From Reinekea thalattae (lineage in GTDB: Bacteria > Pseudomonadota > Gammaproteobacteria > Pseudomonadales > Natronospirillaceae), in NCBI RefSeq assembly GCF_008041945.1, contig NZ_VKAD01000001.1:1178001-1242000 (forward strand): a stretch of DNA of 64,000 nucleotides, read 5' to 3'. The translations under genes and the position numbers were made by a program. Under the pieces are notes generated by a model. The model was given only the letters and a program-made list of their open reading frames with translations. It did not search any database and was not told the origin of the DNA. Positions 8,590 through 18,421 of this stretch are shown piece after piece (position 1 is the first letter of the stretch; the number at the start of each line of letters is the position of its first letter).

Positions 8590-10296
8590 TCAGTCCTTTA
8601 ACGCCTCTATTGCCTGATGCTGAGTCATGAAGATCTGCCCACTCAAATTTTCAATTAAATCCGAACCCTGTAGCCTATCTATGACTGGCCCTTTAACTTC
8701 AGATAAATGAAGTTTAATGTCGGCATTCTCTAAACGATCTGCAATTTTCTCTAAGCTTTGTAACGCGCTTGCATCAATCATATTAATGGCACTGCACATA
8801 AGAACTAAATGATCAATTTTGGGGTTTTGTGACACCAGAGTCTGCAATCGTTCTTCTAGTGAGCGAGCATTGGCAAAAAATAAATTCTCATCAATACGGA
8901 CAGTTAAGATACTAGGGTGCGTTTCAACTTCGTAACGATCAACGTTCCGAAAATTTTCAGTACCTGATAGCCGCCCCACTACAGCAATATGTGGATGGCT
9001 GGTATGCCAAAGAAAAAACAATAACGATAAAACTACACCAACAATCAAACCGGCTTGCATTCCCTCAACCAATACTGTGACAAAGGTGATCGCCAATAAA
9101 AAGGCTTCTTTTTTTGAATAACGCCATAAGCTAAGAAAATCTTCAACGCTAATCAACTTTGCCATCGATATAGAAATAATCGACGCCAGTAGCACATTTG
9201 GTAAATAGAAAAACAATGGTGTTAAAAATAATAAGATCAGCAGAATAAATACTGAAGTTACAATACCAACCATGGGCGTTTTTGCACCGCAGTCGGCATT
9301 CAGTACCGAACGAGAAAAACCTCCGGTAACTGGAAAGGCACCAGACAATGCAGAACCGATATTGGCTAAACCCAGACCAATAAGTTCCTGATTGGGATCA
9401 ATATCCTGACGACGTTTTGCGGCAAAAGATTGAGCAACAGACATCGAACCAACAAACCCAATAATGCTGATCAAAAATGCCCCTGGCAGCAAGCCTAATA
9501 TTAATTCGAAACTGATCATTTCAGTTGGAATAGTAGGAATGCTTGTCGGAATATAGCCAATAATATGCACACCCGTTTTATCTAATGAGCCGAGCCAAAC
9601 GACGAGTGTCATCAGGATCACAACAAATACAGCGCCAGACTTGCCCAATAATAAAACCGTTGTTTTTGCACAACCGATACGCTGTAAGAAGGTCGCAAAG
9701 TATCGCCGCATCAACAGCAATAAAGCGAGTGAACAAAGACTTAACCACAGCGTTGGATAGTGTGTATCAGATAGATGAGCAAACAGGCTCATGACTATAG
9801 GGATAAGGGTGTCACCTTGCGCCTGAATACCAAGTAGATGCTTTAACTGCCCCAAAATCACCAATAATGCAGAAGCGCTGATAAAGCCTGAGATAACAGG
9901 ATGACTTAATAAATTGGTTAAAAAACCCAACTTCAAAATACTCAGTATTAACAGACATCCACCAGATAAAAGCGCAAGTAGCATAGCAATTGCTGCGTAT
10001 TGCTCAGTGCCTGAAACCGCGAATGGGGCGACAACTGAAGCAGTCATTAGCGAGGTTAACGCAACTGGGCCTACCGCTAGGGTGCGGCTCGTCCCAAACA
10101 AAGAATACAAAATGGATGGCAAAATACTGGCGTACAGGCCAGTCACGGCTGGCAAGCCTGCCAACATGGCATAGGCTAAACTCTGCGGTATCACCATGAC
10201 AGTAAAAACAAGGCTCGAAATGATATCTTGCTGCAAATCTATTTTTGAATAGCCTTGCAGCCAAGCTGCAGCAGGTAAGAGTTTTGCTAATTTCAT
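8590..10296 (-). CDS. SulP-family anion transporter with STAS domain
   Basis: Inner-membrane transporter or exchanger of 568 residues for sulfate, bicarbonate or a related anion. The N-terminal signature PQSLAYAMLAGLPAVTGLYAS (about 37-57) is diagnostic of SulP. A multi-pass membrane region spans about 20-425, including the GSALSGAFPVTGGFSRSVLN segment near 310-330. A cytoplasmic STAS domain covers about 450-560 (MCSAINMIDASALQSLEKI). No carbonic anhydrase or sulfate-assimilation gene is adjacent, so the substrate is open. Transcribed alone. Confidence 0.92.
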   Translation of the reverse strand: MKLAKLLPAAAWLQGYSKIDLQQDIISSLVFTVMVIPQSLAYAMLAGLPAVTGLYASILPSILYSLFGTSRTLAVGPVALTSLMTASVVAPFAVSGTEQYAAIAMLLALLSGGCLLILSILKLGFLTNLLSHPVISGFISASALLVILGQLKHLLGIQAQGDTLIPIVMSLFAHLSDTHYPTLWLSLCSLALLLLMRRYFATFLQRIGCAKTTVLLLGKSGAVFVVILMTLVVWLGSLDKTGVHIIGYIPTSIPTIPTEMISFELILGLLPGAFLISIIGFVGSMSVAQSFAAKRRQDIDPNQELIGLGLANIGSALSGAFPVTGGFSRSVLNADCGAKTPMVGIVTSVFILLILLFLTPLFFYLPNVLLASIISISMAKLISVEDFLSLWRYSKKEAFLLAITFVTVLVEGMQAGLIVGVVLSLLFFLWHTSHPHIAVVGRLSGTENFRNVDRYEVETHPSILTVRIDENLFFANARSLEERLQTLVSQNPKIDHLVLMCSAINMIDASALQSLEKIADRLENADIKLHLSEVKGPVIDRLQGSDLIENLSGQIFMTQHQAIEALKD

Positions 10297-10431
10297 GATT
10301 TACAGTGCCGTAATGGTGAAATGGAGGCGCACACTAGACTTCTTTTTGATATGCAAAGAAGTTATAAGGTTATTACTAAAAACTCAACCCCGAAGTGCGA
10401 TAACTCCTAACCAGCTAAGTAACAGCTTATT

Positions 10432-11100
10432 TTAAGGCCCAATCGACATGGCTAACACCATACTCAAGGTGGCGTAATCTTCACCGGACTGTTCATGCAA
10501 CTGATTAAAAAACTGCTGGGCTGCTTTTAAATCTCGCTGGCTGGTTGGTTTTTTAGTGACGATGCCTTCATTGACCAATACACGAACCACATCATCGGTG
10601 AGCGTGAAGGTATCTTTGCCGACCATACGCAAAAAACGTGCACCGCCGTCGCCACCTAAATGGCTGCCGTGTTTCTTTAAATAAGCCCACAGGCCGACAA
10701 TATCGTCGCAAGGCCATTGGGTTAAAAAAGCACCAAAGCTGCCATGCTCGGCGGCAACATCGAGCACCATTTGCGCATTGATCGGGATGGTTTTCATCTT
10801 GCCCCAATGACGTATCAGGTCGCTGTTTTGCATCAGCTGTTCAAAACGGTCGTCATCGATAAGCCGACAGGCTTGTGGATTAAACTGCCAAAAAGCCTCT
10901 TCGAAGGCTGGCCATTTGCTATCGACCAGTGAATGCTTCATGCCTGCGCGAAACACCCGCCGACTGATATCACTGAGGTATTGCGCATCGCTAACCGACT
11001 GCAACTGTTCACTAGAGTGTGGTACCGGTAAGCGAGCGCGAATGGCTGCTTCGCTCTGATGATGCGCTAAGGCTTGCTGCCAATAGTCTTCAAACTTCAT
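10432..11100 (-). CDS. DNA-3-methyladenine glycosylase I (Tag)-like protein
   Basis: A 222-residue protein that aligns by eye with the Tag family of base-excision glycosylases removing 3-methyladenine. The shared core is [13 protein letters not shown], then [20 protein letters not shown] and a late [12 protein letters not shown] segment. E. coli Tag has a zinc site built from Cys and His at both termini. I see no equivalent Cys pair here, so this is a zinc-less branch and its substrate may differ. The start codon overlaps the msrB stop as ATGA, so the two are coupled and may both serve damage repair. Confidence 0.75.
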   Translation of the reverse strand: MKFEDYWQQALAHHQSEAAIRARLPVPHSSEQLQSVSDAQYLSDISRRVFRAGMKHSLVDSKWPAFEEAFWQFNPQACRLIDDDRFEQLMQNSDLIRHWGKMKTIPINAQMVLDVAAEHGSFGAFLTQWPCDDIVGLWAYLKKHGSHLGGDGGARFLRMVGKDTFTLTDDVVRVLVNEGIVTKKPTSQRDLKAAQQFFNQLHEQSGEDYATLSMVLAMSIGP

Positions 11101-11501
11101 TTATCCGATGTATCCAAATTTAATGATGCAGAATTGATGCAATAACGTAAGCCTGTGTGTTGCTCCGGCCCGTCAGGAAAAACATGGCCTAAATGCGCAT
11201 CACACTGGGCGCAAAGCACTTCCACCCGAACCATACCGTGCGAGCGATCTTCACGCTCAACAATGGCAGACTTATCAAGACTGTCATAAAAACTTGGCCA
11301 GCCACAACCGGCATCGTATTTTGTCGACGACTCAAACAGCGGTGCCTCACAACAAATGCAACGGTAAGTACCCTGTGCGGTTTCGTTCCAGTAAACGCCG
11401 GTAAAAGGCCTTTCGGTATGCGCTTTGCGTGTTACCAAAAACTGTTCTTCATCAAGCTGCGCTCGCCATTGGTCATCGGTCTTGGTTACCTTGTCAGTCA
11501 C
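11097..11501 (-). CDS. msrB: Peptide methionine (R)-S-oxide reductase
   Basis: Reduces the R epimer of methionine sulfoxide in oxidised proteins. At 134 residues it has two zinc-binding CxxC pairs (CICCEAP and [12 protein letters not shown]), the GCGWPSF motif, and the catalytic cysteine in RYCINSASL near the C terminus. It is the first gene of a two-gene unit with the Tag-like glycosylase (ATGA overlap). It is divergent from the AlaA-type aminotransferase gene across a 320-base gap. Confidence 0.95.
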   Translation of the reverse strand: MTDKVTKTDDQWRAQLDEEQFLVTRKAHTERPFTGVYWNETAQGTYRCICCEAPLFESSTKYDAGCGWPSFYDSLDKSAIVEREDRSHGMVRVEVLCAQCDAHLGHVFPDGPEQHTGLRYCINSASLNLDTSDK

Positions 11502-11824
11502 CGTTCATTACCTCCGTTTGTTATTGCATACTCTGATCGATCTCTGATCTATTTTATCGAGCATGCTCATTAAGCTCACTATACCTAAAGTCACTGCACC
11601 AAACGACAATGCTATAGTGCCAATTTATCATTAGGGTTTGCTCGCATTTGTCGTTAACATTTAAGTCAATTAAACTGACTGACTATAAAACACAAAACTG
11701 GCAACTCTGAGACCAGCGTTAACTTAAGTTAGTTGCAAAACGTTATATGTTTAAACGTGAATCGCTGCAGCTATTTCGTTTATCTAAACTTTTAACTTTT
11801 ATCTAGACTATTAAAGAGCACCCC
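11502..11824. other. Divergent intergenic region between msrB and alaA
   Basis: About 320 bases. The only structure I can point to is a perfect 12-base palindrome, TAACTTAAGTTA, at 11720-11731, set inside a wider inverted repeat (GCAACT at 11701-11706, AGTTGC at 11731-11736). It could be an operator for the aminotransferase gene, whose E. coli counterpart is an Lrp target, but this is speculative. I see no RNA gene or clear promoter pair. Confidence 0.4.
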
Positions 11825-13039
11825 ATGACCGATTTTAAAAAGTCCGACAAATTGGCAAATATTTTTTACGAAATCCGAGGCCCGGTCATGGACGAAGCAG
11901 CCCGTTTAGAAGATGAGGGGCATCGCATCTTAAAGTTAAACATTGGTAACCCAAAACCCTTCGGTTTTGACGCGCCCGATGAAATCATCACCGATGTTAT
12001 TAAAAACTTACCTCACTCTGAGGGTTATTCAGAATCTAAAGGCATTTACTCGGCGCGCAAAGCGGTTATGCAGTACTACCAAAAGCAGCGCGTACACAAT
12101 GTTGATGTCGATGATATTTACTTAGGCAACGGCGCTAGCGAGCTGATTCATTTGGCTTGTACTAGCATGGTCAATACCGGAGATGAGGTGTTAATTCCAT
12201 CGCCGGACTACCCGTTATGGACCGGCGTTGTCACCCTGACTGGCGGCAAGGCGGTGCATTATGTTTGCGACGAACAGTCGGATTGGTTCCCTGACCTTGA
12301 TGACATTCGCAGTAAAATCACGCCGAATACCAAAGCCATGGTGATCATTAACCCCAATAATCCAACCGGTGCGGTTTATTCGAAAGAAGTTTTGCTCGAA
12401 CTGATCGAAATTGCTCGACAAAATAAGCTGATCATCTTGGCTGATGAAATTTATGACAAGATCGTCTTTGATGGTGTTGTTCATCACCCGCTTGCAGCGT
12501 TGTCGACCGACGTATTAACGCTGACCTTTAATGGCCTTTCTAAGGCTTATCGCTTATGTGGCTGGCGCTCTGGTTGGATGATGGTGTCAGGGCCTAAGCA
12601 TCTAGCACAGGATTTAATCCAAGGTTTTAATATGCTCGCCAGCATGCGCCTTTGCCCTAACGTACCGGCGCAATATGCCATTCAAACCTCACTTGGCGGC
12701 TACCAAACCATTAACGACTTGGTGGCACCGCAAGGCCGAATGTACGAGCAGCGTAACCTCGCGGTTAACATTATCAATTCGATCGACGGACTCTCGGTTG
12801 TTAAACCGAAAGGCGCTCTTTACCTGTTTGTTAAAATGGATAAAAAGAAATTTGGCATCAAAGACGATGAACAGATGGCACTCGATTTACTGCGCCAAGA
12901 AAAGATTTTAGTGGTACATGGTCGCGGCTTTAACTACCACGATGTTGATCATTTCCGAATGGTATTCTTACCTTCGCAAGAAACACTAAACGATGCTGCT
13001 GAACGTATGCAGCGTTTCTTTAATAACTATAAACAATAA
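11825..13039 (+). CDS. alaA: Alanine/valine-type aminotransferase (AlaA-like)
   Basis: PLP-dependent class-I aminotransferase, 404 residues. It closely resembles E. coli AlaA (YfbQ), which makes alanine from pyruvate with glutamate as donor. Motifs seen are NIGNPKPFGFDAPDEI near the N terminus, INPNNPTGAVYS, LADEIYDKI, and the PLP lysine in FNGLSKAYRLCGWRSGWM. The substrate is from the family and not provable here. It is transcribed alone toward a strong bidirectional hairpin shared with the convergent pdxB. Confidence 0.88.
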   Translation: MTDFKKSDKLANIFYEIRGPVMDEAARLEDEGHRILKLNIGNPKPFGFDAPDEIITDVIKNLPHSEGYSESKGIYSARKAVMQYYQKQRVHNVDVDDIYLGNGASELIHLACTSMVNTGDEVLIPSPDYPLWTGVVTLTGGKAVHYVCDEQSDWFPDLDDIRSKITPNTKAMVIINPNNPTGAVYSKEVLLELIEIARQNKLIILADEIYDKIVFDGVVHHPLAALSTDVLTLTFNGLSKAYRLCGWRSGWMMVSGPKHLAQDLIQGFNMLASMRLCPNVPAQYAIQTSLGGYQTINDLVAPQGRMYEQRNLAVNIINSIDGLSVVKPKGALYLFVKMDKKKFGIKDDEQMALDLLRQEKILVVHGRGFNYHDVDHFRMVFLPSQETLNDAAERMQRFFNNYKQ

Positions 13040-13062
13040 CAACTATCAGCAATCTTAAACCT

Positions 13063-13096
13063 ATAGGCCGACTTTCAATTACGACAGTCGGCCTAT
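13063..13096. terminator. Bidirectional terminator between alaA and pdxB
   Basis: A perfect 11-bp stem (ATAGGCCGACT at 13063-13073, AGTCGGCCTAT at 13086-13096) with a 12-base loop between convergent genes. T tracts are weak, but stem strength and position fit a shared terminator. Confidence 0.6.
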
Positions 13097-13099
13097 CAG

Positions 13100-14230
13100 T
13101 CAAACACTAAAGCCGAACGGCCGTAATCGTTGTGCTAATTCTGCGGGAGCTTGTTCGATAACGACAGAGGCAATTTCTCGGCGTGTTGGGTAATTTTTAC
13201 GCAAAGCATCGAACGCCTGCGCACTGACCACACCCTGATTCAACGCCTGCTTTAAGGCTTGAGTATCTTCTGCTGGATCATAAACCGCTAACACTAATCG
13301 GCTGATCCAAGTATCGATATCAGCATGCTGATGTTGCAATGCATTGACCACTCCAGCCTTGGGGACGCTTACCTGTTCACTGACAAAGGTCTCACCAAGC
13401 CATTGGTAAAAAGCTTTAGCCAGCATGCGCGTGCCTTCAAACTTACCTTCCAAGCTGTAACCGGCAACGTGCGGTGAGGCTAACGCAACCTGTTGCAGCT
13501 GCTGCTCAGTGACAACCGGCTCTTGCGGCCAAACATCGAGTACCGCATTAAGCTCACCAGAATCTATTTTTTGCGCTAGCGCAGGCCCTTCAATAACCGG
13601 ACCGCGACCGGCATTAATAATCCAACAGCCTGGGCGCAAGAGATTAAGCTGTTGCTGATTAAATAGATGATGAGTGGCGTGATCGCCTTTGGTTGTGTGC
13701 GGCGTGTGCAGACAAACAATATCGCTTTGCTGCAATAGCTCTTGTAATTCCACATGCTCCGGCAGCGAACCCTTCTGGTAGCGGATAGGATCACACAGTA
13801 ACAGCTTGCAACCTAACCGCTGCAAACGCTCGGCGACCTTGCCGCCAACATTGCCAACGCCGACAATGCCAATGGTTTTATGTTGCCAATCCAGTTGACG
13901 GTCTAAATACAACCGGGCAAAAACAGACAGCAGCCAATCGCAAACCGATTGCGCATTACAGCCGGGCGCATGATGGAACTGAATGGATTTTGAATTTAGA
14001 TAAGCAAGGTCGATATGATCCGTACCAATGGTCGCACTGCCAACGAAACGGATCAGGGTATTCTCAAGAAGTGCTTGGTTTACCTGAGTGACGGAGCGCA
14101 CCAACAGAGCGTCGGCTTGGCTTAAATCATCGGCCGTCAGTGAACGACCGGGTTTGCGCACAATGGAACTGGCCACTGGCGCAAACCACTCTTCAACGTT
14201 GGGCATGTTTTCATCGGCGATGATACGCAA
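13100..14230 (-). CDS. pdxB: Erythronate-4-phosphate dehydrogenase
   Basis: NAD-dependent D-2-hydroxyacid dehydrogenase that oxidises 4-phosphoerythronate, the second step of DXP-dependent pyridoxal-5'-phosphate synthesis. The N terminus MRIIADENMP is typical of PdxB. The Rossmann loop is GIVGVGNVGG (about 122-131). Catalytic-region motifs are GSATIGTDHID, INAGRGPVIEG and SPHVAGYSLEGK. A C-terminal dimerisation region follows to residue 376. The gene ends within a shared hairpin with alaA. SerC, needed for the next step, is at 1.3 kb. Confidence 0.95.
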   Translation of the reverse strand: MRIIADENMPNVEEWFAPVASSIVRKPGRSLTADDLSQADALLVRSVTQVNQALLENTLIRFVGSATIGTDHIDLAYLNSKSIQFHHAPGCNAQSVCDWLLSVFARLYLDRQLDWQHKTIGIVGVGNVGGKVAERLQRLGCKLLLCDPIRYQKGSLPEHVELQELLQQSDIVCLHTPHTTKGDHATHHLFNQQQLNLLRPGCWIINAGRGPVIEGPALAQKIDSGELNAVLDVWPQEPVVTEQQLQQVALASPHVAGYSLEGKFEGTRMLAKAFYQWLGETFVSEQVSVPKAGVVNALQHQHADIDTWISRLVLAVYDPAEDTQALKQALNQGVVSAQAFDALRKNYPTRREIASVVIEQAPAELAQRLRPFGFSV

Positions 14231-14241
14231 CGTAGTAAACC

Positions 14242-15813
14242 TTATGCTTTTGGTAGACTCTCAGACTCTTGCTCTGAAGCATCGTCAGCCTTGGCTTCGT
14301 CATCAGCCTGTTCATCGACAAACACTTCAACCGTGATTTCAGGACCTGTTTCGGTTTCATCAACCACAACTTGGGTCACTTGACCAACTGGCTCACCTAA
14401 AACTTCAGCAACAGTTTGAGTTGCCGTTAATTCAGCAATTTGCTCAACTTCACTGGCTGGCTCAGGCTTATTAACAGAATCAGTATCACTAACCGACTCA
14501 GACTCGACACTTACTTCTTCAACCTCAACCACTGGCGCAGCAACGCCATCTTTAAACAGGTGTTCTGGCAACTGTTCTAGGTCGATTTTACGCTTAATGT
14601 ATTCTTCGATTGCTGGGATTTGGAACGAATCATCTTCACAAGCAAAGCTGATCGAAACACCTTTTTTACCAGCACGGCCAGTACGACCAATACGGTGTAC
14701 GTAATCTTCGGCATCTTCAGGCAAGGTAAAGTTAATGACGTGAGAAACACCATCAACATGAATACCACGGCCAGCAACATCGGTTGCTACAAGCACGCTG
14801 AATTTACCTTCTTTAAAGCCATCTAATGTACGCACACGTTTGTTTTGCGGTACATCACCAGAAAGTACTTGGCAGGCAATGCCATCGGCTTTTAGCTTTT
14901 CAGACAGATCACGTACGATATCGCGGCGATTAGCGAAAACCATGACTCGATCAGCGCCCTCTTGTTTTACGATGCGACGTAATACGGCGTATTTTTCATC
15001 TGCTGAAACCAAATAGACGTGCTGTTCAACATCGTCAGAGGTTTTAACTTTAGGTTCAACTTCGACTCTGACCGGATCGTTGGTCCAACGCTCAGTCAAA
15101 TTCAAGATATCTGGTGAGAAAGTTGCCGAGAACAATAATGTCTGGCGGTCTTCAGTACGCGGCGTGGCACGAACAATGGTTTTGATGTCTGGAATAAAGC
15201 CCATGTCTAACATGCGATCGGCTTCGTCGATGACCAACATTTCAACCTGATCTAAGAACACAACTTTGCGGTTCATAAAGTCGATCAATCGACCTGGTGT
15301 TGCCACTAGAATATCGCAACGCTGTTCAGTCAATTGCTTCTGCTGTTTGTCGAAGTCCATACCGCCAACAACAGCAGCAACTTTTAAGCGGCTGTATTTG
15401 GTTAGCGAACGTGCATCTTCTTCAATTTGCAAAGCCAGCTCACGAGTTGGCGCTAAAATCAAAGCGCGAGGCTCACCGGCATACTGCTCTTCTAACTTAT
15501 GTTCGAGCAAATCGGTAATCACGGTGATTAAGAAGGCTGCTGTTTTACCAGTACCTGTTTGAGCTTTACCAATGCAGTCATGACCATCTAATGAATAGGG
15601 TAAGGTCATCGCTTGGATCGGGCTGCAATATTGGTAGCCAACTTCTTGAATAGCACGCATCAGTGCAATCGGTAAAAACAGGTCGTGAAAACGAACCTTG
15701 CCCGCTTCTTCTTTGACTTTGAATTGGGAGATATGCCAACGAGGGCGACGGTAACGCTTATTTTGAGTAGACACTAAGTTATATTTCTCTGCTATGGGTT
15801 GAGCGCGCAGCAT
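14242..15813 (-). CDS. rhlB: DEAD-box RNA helicase, RhlB-like, with acidic C-terminal tail
   Basis: ATP-dependent RNA unwinding enzyme. RhlB works with the RNA degradosome in relatives. The 523 residues carry in order a Q motif ([10 protein letters not shown]), Walker [26 protein letters not shown] (VIDEADRM), SAT (LFSATF), and [10 protein letters not shown] with the helicase C domain. The core resembles RhlB more than RhlE or SrmB. The last roughly 110 residues (from about 415) are strongly acidic, unlike the basic tails of many RhlB proteins. The start is ATG 15813 with AGGG 5 bases upstream. A GTG at 15774 is possible. Confidence 0.85.
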   Translation of the reverse strand: MLRAQPIAEKYNLVSTQNKRYRRPRWHISQFKVKEEAGKVRFHDLFLPIALMRAIQEVGYQYCSPIQAMTLPYSLDGHDCIGKAQTGTGKTAAFLITVITDLLEHKLEEQYAGEPRALILAPTRELALQIEEDARSLTKYSRLKVAAVVGGMDFDKQQKQLTEQRCDILVATPGRLIDFMNRKVVFLDQVEMLVIDEADRMLDMGFIPDIKTIVRATPRTEDRQTLLFSATFSPDILNLTERWTNDPVRVEVEPKVKTSDDVEQHVYLVSADEKYAVLRRIVKQEGADRVMVFANRRDIVRDLSEKLKADGIACQVLSGDVPQNKRVRTLDGFKEGKFSVLVATDVAGRGIHVDGVSHVINFTLPEDAEDYVHRIGRTGRAGKKGVSISFACEDDSFQIPAIEEYIKRKIDLEQLPEHLFKDGVAAPVVEVEEVSVESESVSDTDSVNKPEPASEVEQIAELTATQTVAEVLGEPVGQVTQVVVDETETGPEITVEVFVDEQADDEAKADDASEQESESLPKA

Positions 15814-15996
15814 TCATACCCTGGTTTAATTGACTACTAGTGTAGACTAGTAAATTAACGGCTCCGGATTTATCGAACATCGGAGCTTAAAGCAGCGGCA
15901 AAACGGACGTTGATCGTCAGGCGTTCTGACCTACTTTAAAAACGCGCAAGATTGTAGCTCATTTTTTAGCTAATCACGACAGCCTAAGGCCAAGAT

Positions 15997-16554
15997 TCAA
16001 CGACTGGGCGCGACAAATTCTATTTTTGCTAAGTCGGTTTGGTAAATTTCGGCCAATTTTTGCTGTAAACGCGCCGTTCGAGCCGATAAACCTGAAGCTC
16101 TCAAGCTGATTGCTTTGTCATAAACACGCATGGCAAATGGCAAGGTGTCGTAATTTGGCAACGATAGATTGTCCGCACTGACGCGAAATGTACGACCGCA
16201 AGCCAAGGCGAGATGCCATTCAATCGCCTGCGGGTAAACCTCAACCTGCTCAAATTGCTGTTGCTGATCAGCATTACGGCCGTCTTCAGCATACCAATAG
16301 CCATAATCCAGTAACTGCCGCCGAGCTTCGCCGGCCACACACCAATGCGCCAACTCGTGCAATGCACTATTAAAGTAGCCGTGAGCGAAATGGATTTCGT
16401 GGTATGGACGCGACGCATCAGCCGGTAAATAAAGCGGCTCGGCATCTGAAGCCACTAAAGCAGTCTGCCAATGTTCTTGCAGCCAAGGGTTTAATTGCTG
16501 CAACAGATGCTCGACACCTGCTTCCCATAAATCGGCTGCCAAAAGATGCTTCAT
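15997..16554 (-). CDS. epmC: Elongation factor P hydroxylase
   Basis: EpmC (YfcM) hydroxylates the beta-lysyl-lysine on EF-P in bacteria that modify EF-P with EpmA/EpmB. The 185-residue protein shows the family core HEIHFAHGYFNSALHELAHWC, followed by YGYWYAEDGR and QFEQVEVYPQAIEWHLALACG. The His and Glu residues of HELAHW probably bind iron. Neither efp nor epmA is in the window. It lies upstream of the rhlB-like gene on the same strand, separated by about 180 bases. Confidence 0.9.
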   Translation of the reverse strand: MKHLLAADLWEAGVEHLLQQLNPWLQEHWQTALVASDAEPLYLPADASRPYHEIHFAHGYFNSALHELAHWCVAGEARRQLLDYGYWYAEDGRNADQQQQFEQVEVYPQAIEWHLALACGRTFRVSADNLSLPNYDTLPFAMRVYDKAISLRASGLSARTARLQQKLAEIYQTDLAKIEFVAPSR

Positions 16555-16749
16555 TAGTTTCTAATTCCCTAACTCTCACTCATTCGTAATGCGCGCCAGT
16601 TTACCAGCTTAAAACCAAAACCGACAAAACAGGCCATTGAGTCATTGGCAGACAATAAAACAGTATCACTTGTAAAACAGAACCGTTTGATCGTTGGTCG
16701 GCGTCTGCTAATATCCGGCCTCTACAGATAACCAAACTGAACCGCACGC

Positions 16750-18147
16750 ATGCAAATAGATGAAAGTCACCAGCCGTTGGCTGGAAAAAACGAATCCCTA
16801 ATTAGCCGAATAAAAAAAGAATGGTCAACGCTTGCTGTTTTAGGCGCGCCTATTCTTATTGGTCAGCTGGCGCAAATTGCCAATGGCGTTATCGATACCC
16901 TTATGGCAGGTCGCGCCAGTGCTGAAGATCTCAGCGGCGTCGCCATTGGCAACAGCCTGTGGGTGCCGCTTTTCTTATTCATGATGGGTTTACTCAATTC
17001 GACTCAACCGATTATTTCTGGCCATCGCGGTGCAAAGCAGTTTGATAAAATCATGCCGGTGACCTGGAATGCCTTCTATATTGCGCTGATTGCCGCAGCG
17101 ATAACGATCGCCCTGCTGACGCATGTTTCGCCAGTGCTAAATGGGCTAGATATGGAAGCCGCCGCAGCTGACATCACAGTGGGTTATCTTAATGCGTTTG
17201 TTTGGGGTGTGCCGGCGGTATTCACTCTAGTGACGCTGCGAGGCCTGACCGATGGTCTTGGCAAAACCAAAATTTTTATGGCCTTTTCAATCTTATCCGC
17301 CTGCATTAACGCGCCGTTAAATTACATTTTCATTTTTGGCAAATTCGGTATGCCCGAGCTTGGCGGTGTTGGTTGTGGCTGGGCGACTGCCATTGCGAAT
17401 TGGGCCAGCCTGCTACTGTTAGTCCTTTACTTGAACCGCGCCAAAGCATTTGAACAGCTTCGTTTGTGGCAACATCGCACACTGCCTAATCGTCAATCGA
17501 TCTTAGAAATTATCCGCCTTGGTATACCGATTGGCTTTACTATTTTTGTTGAAGCGACGATGTTTTCGGTGGTTGCTTTACTTATGGTGCCCTTTGGTTC
17601 TGTGGCTGTTGCAGGCCACCAAATTGCACTTAACGTGACCAGCGTGCTCTTTATGGTGCCGCTCAGTTTAGGCTTTGCACTCACCTTGCGAATCTCTTTT
17701 TTACTCGGTGCTCAACAACCCAAAGAAGCCAAACTCGCTGCTCGTAGCACAGTTTTTTTAGCCGTCGTCATTGCGCTATTTTACTGTGCGCTACTACTAA
17801 CGTTCTCCCGCCAGATTGCTGGACTTTACAGTCACGAGGCTGATGTCATCGCGATGGCAGCAAAACTGATTAGCTTTGCGGCCATGTTCCAAGTGGCCGA
17901 CAGTGTCCAAGTTTCTTCGATCAGCGCATTGCGTGGCTATCGCGACACCAAAATACCGATGTTTATTATGATTTCATCATTCTGGATCGTCGGCATTCCA
18001 TTGGGCTACATCCTTGCCAACACGAACTGGTTATTACCGGCGCAAGGGCCAAAAGGCTTTTGGATTGGTCTGATTTTAGGTTTGTCGCATGCAGCCTGCT
18101 GGTTGTTATTCCGGTTAATCACCAAAAAACATAAGCTTGCTGTTTAA
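16750..18147 (+). CDS. MATE-family multidrug/cation antiporter
   Basis: Inner-membrane Na+ or H+ driven exporter of 465 residues with about 12 transmembrane segments. Typical MATE elements are PILIGQLAQIANGVIDTLMAG in the first helix, SGVAIGNSLWVP in the second, and the repeat-like second half beginning LGIPIGFTIFVEATMFSVVALLM. It resembles NorM. The substrate cannot be read from sequence. It is monocistronic and divergent from epmC. It shares a strong terminator with the convergent tusA. Confidence 0.92.
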   Translation: MQIDESHQPLAGKNESLISRIKKEWSTLAVLGAPILIGQLAQIANGVIDTLMAGRASAEDLSGVAIGNSLWVPLFLFMMGLLNSTQPIISGHRGAKQFDKIMPVTWNAFYIALIAAAITIALLTHVSPVLNGLDMEAAAADITVGYLNAFVWGVPAVFTLVTLRGLTDGLGKTKIFMAFSILSACINAPLNYIFIFGKFGMPELGGVGCGWATAIANWASLLLLVLYLNRAKAFEQLRLWQHRTLPNRQSILEIIRLGIPIGFTIFVEATMFSVVALLMVPFGSVAVAGHQIALNVTSVLFMVPLSLGFALTLRISFLLGAQQPKEAKLAARSTVFLAVVIALFYCALLLTFSRQIAGLYSHEADVIAMAAKLISFAAMFQVADSVQVSSISALRGYRDTKIPMFIMISSFWIVGIPLGYILANTNWLLPAQGPKGFWIGLILGLSHAACWLLFRLITKKHKLAV

Positions 18148-18173
18148 ACTTGCGGTTTAAAAGAGTCGGCAAT

Positions 18174-18205
18174 AAAAAAGGCAGCGATTAACGGCTGCCT
18201 TTTTT
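18174..18205. terminator. Bidirectional terminator overlapping the tusA 3' end
   Basis: A perfect 12-bp stem, AAAAAAGGCAGC (18174-18185) and GCTGCCTTTTTT (18194-18205), with an 8-base loop. T tracts on both strands serve the convergent MATE and tusA genes. The tusA stop codon (18190-18188) lies in the loop, so the last tusA codons (KKGSR) are written by the terminator arm. Confidence 0.9.
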
Positions 18206-18421
18206 AATCCAGTAATGATATTCATCATCCTGCGTTTCGGTTTTGATCAACTGATGCGGTAAAAACTCGCAAAACTTAGCGACATCGCGCTCGGTTGCAG
18301 GGTCAGTCGCTAATAGATGCACAACCTCATCAACCGCCATATTTCGAATGGCTTTATGCAGCATCATAATGGGTTCAGGGCAACGTAAGCCTCGGGTATC
18401 TAATTCGGTATCTGTACTCAT
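18188..18421 (-). CDS. tusA: Sulfur carrier protein TusA
   Basis: A 77-residue sulfurtransferase that accepts persulfide from IscS and relays it toward tRNA 2-thiouridine and other sulfur uses. The hallmark DTRGLRCPEPIMMLHKAI places the active cysteine at Cys14. The start overlaps the rlmM stop as ATGA, so translation is probably coupled. The C-terminal five residues are encoded in the arm of a bidirectional terminator. A second, more divergent TusA-like protein is encoded at 36.6 kb. Confidence 0.93.
   Translation of the reverse strand: MSTDTELDTRGLRCPEPIMMLHKAIRNMAVDEVVHLLATDPATERDVAKFCEFLPHQLIKTETQDDEYHYWIKKGSR

Noticed and set aside
15266-15562. Plus-strand frame inside rhlB
   Set aside because: It is antisense to conserved helicase motifs and Ser/Arg-rich by composition only.
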